Part shown: positions 46,980 through 57,617 of the stretch, in pieces | Layout: the number at the start of each line of letters is the position of its first letter | Position numbering within the stretch: the stretch's first letter is position 1 | Source of the DNA: Hirundichthys speculiger | Taxonomy: Eukaryota; Chordata; Actinopteri; Beloniformes; Exocoetidae | Direction: 5' to 3' | Length of the DNA: 64,000 bases | Assembly (NCBI GenBank): GCA_018398805.1 | Contig: JAGFBZ010002551.1 | Span: forward strand, 124,001 to 188,000 | Program-made: the position numbers and the translations under genes | The notes under the pieces: generated by a model | What the model saw: the letters and a program-made list of their open reading frames with translations, nothing else | Databases searched by the model: none | What the model was told of the DNA's origin: nothing

Positions 46980-48349
46980 TAGGGCTGGGTGACGATTAAA
47001 ATTTTTAATCATTATTAATTGCATGATATCCCTGATTAATCACGATTAATCAATATACACAAAATCAAATAATGAATTTAAAAGTAGTGTAAAGGTCACT
47101 TTTATTTAAATGTTCTGCTGCCATATGAATTAAAGTGTCATAACATTTGTTGTTTAAACACTTTAAACATCAGCACTTGTCAGTAACAAATATTTAGTGT
47201 AAATCTCGTCTTAAAAAATGTAAAATAAAATAAAGCTTATTGCCACTGCCAGGGCATTAATGTCATCCTGTTTTTATAAAAAAAAAAAAAAAAGTCTACC
47301 AACAAAATCCTGAGCCACAATCAGAACATTAAAACAGGTAATTTCTGAGGTAACAGCAAAAAATTTTAACGGGGAGTTTAACTTGTCAATTGTTACAAAT
47401 AACCTTGTTTCTGTTGAATCCTCCGTCTGGGAGAACTTTAAAATGAAAATGTTAAAGTTCTGTAACTTTACCAATCCATATATCATTAATTCTTTCCATT
47501 TTCAGTCGTCAATCAAAAATTAAAAATATTAAAAAGTGACATTTTATTTCATTTTTAATTTTTTAATCCAACACAAAAAACAAAAAAAAGCCATTTTTTT
47601 TTATATTTCAATTTTAGACTTGGATCAAAAATACAAAATGAAAAAAACAGGCCACGAGACTGAATTTGTTTTTAATATTTAATTGTCCAGTTTACGTGAA
47701 ATGGCTGCGCTGGAATCACATACTATATTTGCAATATTGTGAAAATCTGAATGAAAAACTTAGCTCATAAATAGAACCAAAGCCTCCCCAACTCTGCGTC
47801 TTCTCCTCAGATCATGACGAGCTCAGAAACTTCTGATGCTCATTTTCGAGCCTCTTATTCTACAGCAGATGGGTGTCCTACCCATCAGCTGTAGAATAAG
47901 TCCTTGATCAAACTACCGTATTGGCCCAAATATAGGATGATATTTTAATCTAGAAGTCATATTCTTAAAAATGGGGGTTGTTTTATAATGGAGGACTGGA
48001 CTTTCTGTTGTCATTACACATCTGTGCCACTAGATGGAGCTGCACTGCAGTAACCAGCTAGAGAACAGCAGGACAGTGAACACATGGAGCAGATCTGATG
48101 TAAAAAAAAATTTCCAGAGAATTGTTAATATTGCTACCTGAGTTGCTACACTAACTGTAAAGTACACGCTCTCTATGTCTGTTTTAGCTTTTCCGCATAT
48201 TTACCTGCTAATTCTCTTCCGGCTCCGCAGCTGCTAGTAACAGACTTTTCAAAACAAAAGCATGTGCGTTAACGTCCAATTAAATAAATGTCGGCGTTAA
48301 TAAATGAATGCGTTAACGTGATAATAACGCGTTAACTTGCTCAGCCCTA
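46980..48349 (+). mobile_element. hAT element (family C), complete copy
   Basis: The ends are TAGGGCTGGGTGACGATTAA and TTGCTCAGCCCTA. The perfect 8-bp duplication is CTTTATAT (46972-46979 and 48350-48357). Its length is 1,370 bp. Fragments of the same family are at 8957-9505 (inverted) and 20735-21800. A strong hairpin at 47854-47900 lies inside it and was not seen in the other copies. Confidence 0.93.
47854..47900. repeat. 47-bp hairpin (21-bp arms, 5-nt loop)
   Basis: The arms CTTATTCTACAGCAGATGGG(T) and (A)CCCATCAGCTGTAGAATAAG pair at 20 of 21 positions around the loop GTCCT. It lies in a family C hAT element. Confidence 0.85.
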
Positions 48350-48357
48350 CTTTATAT

Positions 48358-49590
48358 TATCTAGTAGAGTATATTATCTAGTAGAGTCATGATAAATGAA
48401 CATGCAATAAAAGATATCTATTAAATGCAGGGATTCATTTTAATGATATTTGAACATGTTGTGAGTCCCAGTGTTGGTTGTAAAGTCGCATTTGCTCCTG
48501 CAGTTCGTCCTTCTTTCTCTTTTACTTAATAAATGTGTGCTTTTTCCTTTAAATGCTCATTTTTCTGTAAACTGTAGTTTTGTGCAACGAGCATGTCGCA
48601 GTTTTCTCAGTGGGATTTTTTTCAGCCCAAGATGGTGGTCATCGTACGTGTCTTGCTCTGTGTTTCCGTGAGGTTTGCAGGATTGACGAGGTGGAGGTCG
48701 GGCGGATGGATCGGAGGGTTTCTCGAAACCTTCGGGGTAATCGGTTACGAATCCAGCCGAGCGTGCGGCTCTGCTTGGAATCGTCGCGTTGCACAACCGA
48801 ACCGATGGGATTTCCACGTTCTGTTGTTCTTCGGCTTTCGGGTTTTAAAGTGACAGCTGATAACTTTAAATAGTGAGAGTTCAAACCTGTTATTTCAGGT
48901 AGCTAACGTAACATATTTTCCGATGTGCAGTCTCAGTGTGGCTACAGAGACCAAATGAGAATTGTGAACCCACGACCACGTAGAGACAGAAAGGACGTGC
49001 CGTTGTGTAGACGATGACGTGATTTAGCTCGTTTAATAAAAGAAAACAGTATAAACCTATTCTGTTGGAAAAATAACCTTAAATGATTTTTGTTGTGATC
49101 TGGCAACTGGGAAAAGCTGAGGACTGGACTCAAATCCTTTGTTCAATATTAGAGGAATACTGATTAATTGGTTGAGCGGTTAATGGCTGTTTTTAATGAT
49201 GAGCATCAGCCAAAGAAAATCAGTCTGACCTCTAGATGGCGCAGAAACGAGACGGGAACAGTTGGAGCATGTTTCCCTTCGTAGCCCCTCGTACTGCACA
49301 TGCTCAGTAGGACCCCCCTCCCCTACTGCTGCATTTATTTATTTAAAACTGTTTTTTAAGGCTTGATGGTAAATCTTTTAATGAGCCATGAGTCACTTGT
49401 CGCAGCTGCATTTTATTTGACTGTCATTTGTCTCCTCTGATAGTTTTTTAAAATTTCTTTAGATTTTTGAACATTTATGTTTTAATTATGCAAGCGCTCA
49501 CTCTGCTTTCACCACAAAACCAATCTCCTAGTGAGGTTTGCACATTTTACCTCAAAGGGGGAGGTGGAAGCTTAACTTCAATCTTAATTA
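48358..49590. other. intron, no gene recognised
   Basis: 48557-48884 has overlapping open frames on both strands without recognisable similarity or splice signals. The remainder looks unique. Confidence 0.35.
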
Positions 49591-49598
49591 CTGTTTAA

Positions 49599-51084
49599 TA
49601 GGGATGCGCGCGATTAGTCGTCTAACCGATTAAACGTCCGCCCACTTTCTAGTCGGCACCAGAAATATTAGTCGTTTAAACCAATTTGTGTTTTATTCAT
49701 GTACAAGGCCGCTTAACTGTCATACAGCCGCCCGCCACTAGTTGGGGCTACAGAGCCGTCAGACAGCAGTCCCCTCTCTGCGGCAATGCTGGAGTAGACT
49801 GGAGTTTTAAAACGGCACGGTGGGAAGATAGTCTCGCAAAACCAGCGCGGTTTGGCGGTACTTTAATCTAGAAAATGAAAACAAGGTAGTATGTAGACTG
49901 TGTCAGAAACAACTGGCATACAATCACTCGACTGGAGCAATGCGCAACCACATTCAACTCAAGCATTTGGATGTTAATCTGCACGAGACGACGGCTGCTG
50001 ATGCTAGCGGTGCTAGCCACACTCAGGCCGATTTGACATTGTTTACCCAGAGACGTGTTCTCCCGTCCGGTCTTAGAGATTTTAGATGTTTGTTTAATTT
50101 TACACTCATATTGAACTGCGCATAGAGCTTAATAATTCAGCAGCAATTTATCTTTTTTAGATGTTACATTATTTGTTAACTTTAAGTGAGTTTTTGTCGG
50201 ATGTGCAGGGTTTATATTCATACTGCACGGCGCAAAATGCTGCTCATTTCGGTTGAAATTTAATTATGAATTAGATGTTTTATTAACTTGAAAGTGAATT
50301 AAAGCTATAATTTTTGTCGGATGATCTGCAAGATTCAATGTGTCAGAGGCAATTTATTTATTTTGGTGGTTACATTTGACTGAGTTGCCTTCATGTTCAC
50401 ATTCATTCATACTGCACGGTGCAAAGTGTCTCGTACTTCAGCGGCATTTAAAATTCGACATGGTTGTTGAACATTGTGATTAAAGGCTTAAAGAACTCTT
50501 GTTACACACAATATTTTTTGGGACAATGTTTCAGATTCTGTTTCGATGTTTCAATAAATTGTGCTAAATTTTCACTGTTTTCTGAGTGTTTTCCTTTTTT
50601 TTTAGACTAGTCGACTAGTCTTAATTAAAATTTTCGTTTAGTCGACAGGGAAATTAGTCGCCAGGAACATCCCTAATCCCTAGTTGGTCAGCAGATACTC
50701 TAATAAACGTGCAACAATTGAGGTTATTTCTACCAGAAGGACCTACGAGACCTAACGTAACCTAATGAGGATTTTTTTATTAGCATTTATTAGCAATTAA
50801 TGCTTTTACAAAAAGCAACAGGGTATACATTAGTGCGGAACAGCACATACAACCTAATGAGAAATAAGATGCAAGCCACTTCAACTTCACGTTACCCGGA
50901 AAGTGCATGAAACTGCTAGCGAACGCTAGCGAGCGCTTTTTTTTGTTTTGATTTTTCAATAAATTGTGCTAAATTTTCACTGTTTTCTGAGTGTTTTCCT
51001 TTTTTTTTTTAGACTAGTCGACTAGTCTTAATTCAAAATTTTCGTTTAGTCGACAGGGAAATTAGTCGCCGGGAACATTCCCTA
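49599..51084 (+). mobile_element. hAT DNA transposon (family A) with duplicated right end
   Basis: It begins TAGGGATGCGCGCGATTAG and has the family A right end twice: at 50675 (CAGGAACATCCCTA) and again at 51084 (GGGAACATTCCCTA). Only the outer one is matched by the perfect 8-bp duplication CTGTTTAA (49591-49598 and 51085-51092). About 270 bp of other sequence lies between the two ends. The first 1,077 bp correspond to the whole 6694-7787 copy, inverted. Confidence 0.92.
49832..50125 (+). pseudogene. BED zinc-finger open frame of hAT transposase (family A)
   Basis: After a TAG at 49829 the frame is open for 97 codons to a stop ending at 50125. It reads AVWRYFNLENENKVVC, then RLCQKQLAYNHSTGAM and RNHIQLKHL. 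VW is at 49850, the C-x2-C cysteines are at 49892 and 49901, and the H-x4-H histidines are at 49949 and 49964. No start codon lies before the finger, and no catalytic domain follows. It is a remnant of the first transposase exon, better preserved than the one at 7246-7544. Confidence 0.75.
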
Positions 51085-51092
51085 CTGTTTAA

Positions 51093-52433
51093 TGAGTTAG
51101 TAAATTTACATTAACATGTTTCCTCCTAGTACGTCTTTGAACGGTCCGATTCTTTCCCCGTGTCCCTTACCTAAAGCCCCCCCCCCCCGGCACATGCACC
51201 CCCGAGACGAGGCTAGCTTCTGGACGTGACGGATGGTTCCAACACTCAGGCCGCTTTCAAATCACAGGAAGTGATAGAGGAAGTTTTAATGAGAGTTTTG
51301 TCTGTGTATCCAGTCAGGCCTTCCAGGCGGCTGATGAATAATAGACACTGTGGCTCAATACTCTGAACAATCAATGGCACTGGGGGGGGGGGGCCTTGGC
51401 AAACACATATGGCAGCCCGGGGTGGCTGGTGGGCTCAGGAGGGCCAGAAAACACTAAAGCTTCTCCATCTGTATATGTGGGCTGGAGAAGCTTCTCCATC
51501 TCTATTGATGCCGCTCACTTTTATGCCAGGGCGCTTTCCTTTGCCAGGGATGACAAACAAGCTGTTTGTGCAGCATCGGAGATTTGTGCGGAGAGAATCC
51601 CGGGAAGGTGCTCTTTTCGGCCCAGACCCTGCATATCAATGGGTCCCTCGGCGGGATCTGTGTTGGGGGGGGGGGGGGGCGATCCTGAAATAGAAATGTG
51701 GAGTTTTAGTAGCCGTCAGCCGTCGCTTTTCTTTTCACCTTTTAGTGCACTGGATGTTGACTTTTAGTGGCTAATGAGGATGTTACGCACCTATTAATCA
51801 GAGCTTATCTGGGCCGTCCGCCTCTAAGCTGCTTTGACATAACATGTGTACCTGATGCATTGCGGCCACATTTCTTCATGACAGCACATCTGATTGACCT
51901 TTCTGATAAGACTGTGTGTGTGTGTGTGTGTGTATTTGTCGACACATTTGCGGGTTGTTTTTTTGTGGTTATGTGGAAGCGTGTCATCACTCCGGCTTTG
52001 ACAGATGAGGAGGCTCCTGGGTTTTCTGAGCAATGAGATATAAACTGGAAAATAGCCCATTTTGTCTCTGCTGCCTGGAGAGCGAAGTGACACGGAAAAC
52101 CCTGGTGGGATGTTCAACCCCGAGAGCTGGGACAACGAGGAACATCCAAATAAAGTCATTACAATTTATTTTTTTTGTTGTTGTTGTTGTGCGCTCCTCA
52201 ATGCCGCCATTGGCGTGTGAACTACCTTCATATTTGCTGACACGTGTGTGGACCGTTCTGGTTCTGCACATCATGAGACTTGAGCTTTAAATATTCGATG
52301 AAGCTCTGTTGCCCATAAAACGGTCTTCAGGCCGGCCGTGAGGCCTTGATGGAGAAGCAAGAAAACATTTCAGCTCTTATAGTGTCCCATATTTCCTGCA
52401 AAAATGCATCTTCGAAAATAAAAAGAAAGTGGT
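51093..52433. promoter_or_regulatory. repeat-poor intron island, candidate regulatory DNA
   Basis: It contains 12 G at 51382-51393, 15 G at 51665-51679 and (GT)n at 51912-51933. 51240-51640 and 51710-51900 look little decayed. Frames at 51396-51767 end in the G run and are not supported. Conservation must be tested by alignment. Confidence 0.28.
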
Positions 52434-52872
52434 CCAACATTTACTCCAAGGTAAGTTTACTTTGTTTATTAGATGATTGATTTAACCACCGTTTAGTAAA
52501 AGTAATATGATTTAGCAGCAGGGAGGGTGATGAGTGAAAACATCTCTCCGTTAGCATTCCGGCTAGCTGGCTAGCCACCTATAAGCCTGCCTCGTTGTCT
52601 ACAAGTATATATGGCCCTGGATATTTATTTTGTTAGGTATAAGGTGAGGCTAGTGATGTTAATGTCACTTTATTAATTATATTAATACAATGCTCCGACT
52701 GTCTCATGTTAACATAGCTCTGGTGTGGGACAGACCTATGGACCAGTGCTAATGCTAATGCTAACAGAGAACTCATCACCCCCCTTGCCGCTAAATCATA
52801 TTACTTTTACTAAACGGTGGTTAAATCAATCATCTAATAAACAAAGCTAACTTACCTTGAAGTAAATGTTGG
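52434..52872. mobile_element. foldback (long inverted repeat) element
   Basis: The left arm from CCAACATTTACTCCAAGG is repeated inverted at the right, ending CCTTGAAGTAAATGTTGG. The arms pair over at least about 100 bp (through the GATTTAGC and GATGAGT blocks), with weaker pairing further in. No clear target duplication was seen. It is non-coding. Confidence 0.8.
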
Positions 52873-53165
52873 CGTGTTTTGTAACTTTCCCCACGTTCGG
52901 ACACATAACTGAACCAAAGCCTGCAGATTTCCACTGTTTGTTTTATCTTGTTAAAGGGAATAAAAATGTCCCTCCAAACATCCTGGACACCTCGAGTCAC
53001 TGTTGCAGGTCCCCAGCAGCAATATTTCACCACGGCGTTATTCTAGTGTAACGTAAATACGGTTGATAGGCATCGGAAAAATGGCAGAATAACATTGTCC
53101 TTAATGGAGGAGCAGCGAGAATGTCCGACCTAGCAACAGTAACTAGGGAGGGGGCGGTGCTTACC
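52873..53165. other. intron, nothing recognised
   Basis: About 290 bp lies between two repeats, without recognised features. Confidence 0.35.
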
Positions 53166-53366
53166 GAAAGGTCAATTGATGCTTTCAGTTCAATTAATTC
53201 AAACAAAGTCATTGGAATACTCACAAGATGTCACCAAAATCACTTTGTCCCTTTAAAATCTTTCTGAAAATGATATAAATGTATCTTAAGATGAATAACA
53301 ATATATATTGTATTGCCGAATATCGTGTATCCGTATCGCTAGATTAGTGTATCGCTGCAGCCCTAT
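53166..53366. mobile_element. truncated family D element (right half)
   Basis: It starts abruptly at AATTGATGCTTTCAGTTC and follows family D to its right end GCTGCAGCCCTA. No duplication was found. Confidence 0.8.
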
Positions 53367-55169
53367 TGTTGACGAACATTTAATAAAAGCAGTTTTTGGA
53401 TCCAAATCATCATTGAAATGACAACATCATTATATTCTTGAAAAATAATGAAGAGAAAATATAATTTAAATATCTTGGGTTCGTTTTGACTGCAAAGGAA
53501 TAAGTCAAAAAGTTTCTTTTTCATCAACTGCCATCCTTTGAATTGAGAGATGGTTGTTCAGCCGCCGTCATTCTTCCCCATGAGCGACCTCTCGCTTCAT
53601 GTCATCAGTTTTTTTTATCAGTTCTCGTACCAAACCTCCTACTTTTACCTGAAATGTTCCACGCTAAGAGACGGCGAGCAGCAGCAGCGTCTCTGCATGT
53701 AAACCCCTGCAGTGGCGCTCCAGACGTTTTACGGACTTCCTCTGTCCCCAGGCGAGAAAATAACCCATGTCACTTCAGTAAACAATAATGTAAAGCAAAC
53801 CGAAATGTTTTTATTGTGCTGTTCGAACCCTCTCGGGCGCATTTTCAAAGCCATAACGCGGCAGCAGCATCCGGAGGACGGCAGAACATTAGCCGACTGT
53901 GCGATGACACCGGAGAGTGTGTCAGCCCTCCGGGGACCGAGCACTCTCCCTTAGCACAGATTGGAGGTGAGACCTTGAAGAAAAATTATTACTTTTATGT
54001 TTGCTTTATGGCTCATTTTTCACACTAAACGCAGAAAATCTATGCGGGGGTCACTGAATCCCTGCCTCTCTCCCCCGACCAGAACTCATTTCTGCGGACC
54101 CCGGTATCGATAAAGCATTCAGCAGAGCAGAGTATGCGGGCTATGTACTGCACCTCTCAAGTCTCTATTTCCCAGCAGCCACTCTGCTGGGACTCGTTCA
54201 GCCCGTACCTGCCGGGGGGGGGGAGGGGCGGCTTTGAAAATGTCATCCACACTAAGCCGCCGTTTGTGCCAACGTGCCCTCGTCCGCTAGCGGCGCAGCC
54301 AACACGACTTGTGATAAGAGATAGCATTGCCAGAACGGGTCATAAAACCCCAGCTTTTATGGCGCGGTTATTGTCTTTCTGTCTACAATTACAGTGATTA
54401 CTCATTTCCCCCTTACCTCCCCCCGCGGCCCTCACGGCGCACTTAATAGACTGCATTTTACTAATGGAAAATTAAGTAGGCGCTGTGGCGGGAGTGGGGG
54501 GGGGGGTTTATAAATATGTAAAATATACTTTTAATTATATCAAGTGAATCTGGCAGCTAATCAATAAAGAGGGACGTGACAAACATACGTCTGACACGGG
54601 CCATTGTAAAGCCGCTGGTAAAAGATAAGCATGGCCTGTCAGCGCGGTCCAGCCCTAATGAATATTTTGAGTCTGTCATGTAAGGAGACAAATGGATTAA
54701 TTGCGCCCTCCTAATATAATAGCTTCTTCATGAAGAGAGCGGGCGGGAGGCGGCGGGGGGGAGGGGGGAGGGAGCGCGGCGGCTCGGAGGTTCTGAACCT
54801 CGTCGTCAAATGAATATTTATTAAGGTTGGGGGTTAAGTAGATTTTTGCGATTACACGGGCGGCCACTTAGCCGTAGTTGTTTGTCATTTCTTTGATAAT
54901 TGATTCATGAGGATTTGTTGGATGTCATATTAATTTTGTTTTTAGTGCTCTCAGTCTTTGGGGTGTGCAGAGGCATCAGTTTCAACTGGAAAATAAACAG
55001 CGGGCCATTAATCTTTTAAAGGAATATTATTAGAATTGATTGGCCACGTACATCATTTTCCCTGTTGATTGGAAATTTTAGTTTTACTTTTTTTTTTTTA
55101 TTGTACTTTTTCCTAGTGTTTCAGCTGCCAAAAAGAAAATAGATAGAATACAAAATATTCAGTTTATGT
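53367..55169. promoter_or_regulatory. repeat-poor island; candidate conserved segment 54440-54990
   Basis: No transposon was recognised. 54440-54990 has many TAATTA/ATTAAT cores, G runs (54200-54230, 54496-54506 and 54755-54775) and little decay. It is among the most enhancer-like stretches in the window by appearance, but the evidence is only visual. Confidence 0.3.
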
Positions 55170-55177
55170 TACTGTAT

Positions 55178-56619
55178 TAGGGATAGAACGGTTACTGGTA
55201 TTACAGTAAAGCGCGCTAAAATTTTACGCGATCACGATAACCATTTATGTTTGACTTCATCTCATTATCGCGGTCGATTACCGGGATATGTAATATCAGC
55301 CTCATTCAAGTCTGCGATCGACTCGCGTGAATATGTAGCTTGTTACTGAAAGTGGTGATAGCACGCTGGATATTTACCAACCCACTAAAATGACAAAATC
55401 TGAGGTCTGGAATTCTTAAGAATGCAGAGGGACAACTGGTGGAGGACAGTTATCCTGTCTGCAGAGCACTTGTTTACATTTTATTGTAATTTGTAAAAGC
55501 AACTTGAAGGAGCTAAGGCTAATGCTTCAAGCTACTGAGATGTTTGACCAACAGTAACCTTGGTCGACACGCTTCGCTAACTCACATTTCGTAAACGTTA
55601 CCGTTGCGTGTTGATCGAAAAAGGACCTGAATGAATGTTCTTTTGATGCAGTTAAAATATTAATTTATTCCATTAACTGATCCAACAACCATAACGGCGG
55701 CAGTTAGCGCCACAGCGGTCAATAACAGGCAGCTACCTTTATACCTGACCCTCAGGTAACAACACAGCGACACCCACAGACACACAGAGTGAACTACAAT
55801 TCATAACATATTTGGCTCCGATACAACTGTTTCTTTATCTGTACATTCATACGTATTTAAGGTTCATCTTAAAGTCCAATGTTTATTTCATTTGAACGTG
55901 CACTATAATTTTTGTTCCTGATAATTGTGTGTGAAAAAAATCGATTTGGCGATACATCGCGATTTTCGGCCCCCCAGTATAATATTGATTTTTCAGCTCC
56001 TAATATCGATTTTTTTTTTTGGAAAATTCATTCATTCACTTAAATGTGCAAAAACAAAAATAATAAACAATAAATAGGTTGTTTTGAAGCAAATAATTTT
56101 GACTCAATTTGTCCTTGAATGATCAATATCATCTGATGAACATATACAGCAACTTGATTTTTCATCTCTACTTTTAATTTTGATATTAACTGGGTAGAAT
56201 ATCGCAATATATGGTGATATCGTGATAATATCGTATCGTGACCCAAGTAACACGATGCATATTGTATTGAGAGGTCCTTGCCAATACTTACCCCTAATTT
56301 TGACCTACTACGGTTGTTAAAGTGTTTATTTAAATTTGCACAGACAAGTAAGCTTTGTATATGTTATTTATTTTATATATATATTTATTTTGTTGTCTGT
56401 GCCAGTTAATTGCCCTTTTAATGTGAAAGTTTCATTTCGAACAAGATTTTGGCTTCTGATGTCTTTAGTATGACAAGAAAATCACAAGATTTTGTGAAAT
56501 TATTTAAATGTGTTTTTTGGACATTTTTACAGCAAATAAGAATATCGCGATAATATCGTAAACCGTGATAATTTGTTCACTATAATCGAAGATATCAAAT
56601 TTCCCATATCGTTACCCTA
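55178..56619. mobile_element. hAT element hosting a family F MITE
   Basis: The ends are TAGGGATAGAACGGTTACTG and CATATCGTTACCCTA. The perfect 8-bp duplication is TACTGTAT (55170-55177 and 56620-56627). A family F MITE interrupts it at about 55922-56296. No transposase frame was seen. Confidence 0.9.
55922..56296 (-). mobile_element. family F hAT MITE, nested and inverted
   Basis: It matches the reverse complement of 20146-20503, ending CCAATACTTACCCCTA. The left terminus has changed (TGTGTGTGAAAA) and no clear duplication was found. Confidence 0.82.
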
Positions 56620-56687
56620 TACTGTATCATAGAAAATGGCTGAATTTTTCAATATTTCTTTATAATTTTGAGACTTAACCCTTTAAT

Positions 56688-57617
56688 TACAGATAAAATC
56701 TGTTTTTTAGTAATCAGGTGGTATTTGTGCAACCTGCTCCACTATACCTGTTCACTGGAACGAGAGACGAACCGCTGCTCTAAATAACAGCTGTGTTTCC
56801 ACCGGTACAGAACGTACCGAACCCTTTAATTACAGATAAACGAGATAAACGAGAGACGAACCGCGCCCCCAATTCACAGCTGTGTTTCCACCGGTACAGA
56901 ACGTACCGAACCCTTTAATTACAGATAAACGAGATAAACGAGAGACGAACCGCGCCCCTAATTCAAAGCTGTGTTTCCACCGGTACAGAACGTACCAAAC
57001 CCTTTAATTCGAGATAAACGAGATAAACGAGAGACGAACCGCGCCCCTAATTCACAGCTGTGTTTCCACTGGTACAGAACGTACCGAACCCTTTAATTAC
57101 AGATAAACGAGATAAACGAGAGACGAACCGCGCCCCTAATTCACAGCTGTGTTTCCACCGGTACAGAACGTACCGAACCCTTTAATTACAGATAAACGAG
57201 ATAAACGAGAGACGAACTGCGCCCCTAATTCACAGCTGTGTTTCCACCGGTACAGAACGTACCGAACCCTTTAATTACGTATAAACGAGATAAACGAGAG
57301 ACGAACCGCGCCCCTAATTCACAGCTGTGTTTCCACCGGTACAGAACGTACCGAACCCTTTAATTACAGATAAACGAGATAAACGAGAGACGAACTGCAC
57401 CCCTAATTCACAGCTGTGTTTCCACCGGTACAGAACGTACCGAACCCTTTAATTACAGTATAAACGAGATAAACGAGAGACGAACCGCGCCCCTAATTCA
57501 CAGCTGTGTTTCCACCGGTACAGAACGTACCGAACCCTGTAATTACAGATATAACGAGAGACGAACCGCGCCCCTAATTCACAGCTGTGTTTCCACCGGT
57601 ACAGAACGTACCGAACC
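56688..57617 (+). repeat. 89-bp minisatellite, about ten units
   Basis: The landmark CGAGAGACGA recurs at 56761, 56850, 56939, 57028, 57117, 57206, 57295, 57384, 57474 and 57555, giving spacings of 89 bp except the last two (90 and 81). Each unit contains an internal tandem AGATAAACG pair, a CAGCTG site and the short inverted repeat CGGTAC-AGAAC-GTACCG. The first unit is interrupted by about 40 bp of extra sequence. The units are nearly identical, suggesting recent expansion or homogenisation. Confidence 0.95.

Noticed and set aside
48557..48884. Four overlapping frames of 81-97 codons
   Set aside because: Both strands are equally open, with no similarity or splice signals, so this is treated as noise.
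51396..51767. 123-codon frame on the + strand
   Set aside because: It crosses a 15-G run and has no similarity. The surrounding sequence looks regulatory, not coding.
56688..57617. CRISPR array or protein-coding repeat
   Set aside because: Units are contiguous 89-bp copies without unique spacers, and 89 is not a multiple of three, so it is a minisatellite.
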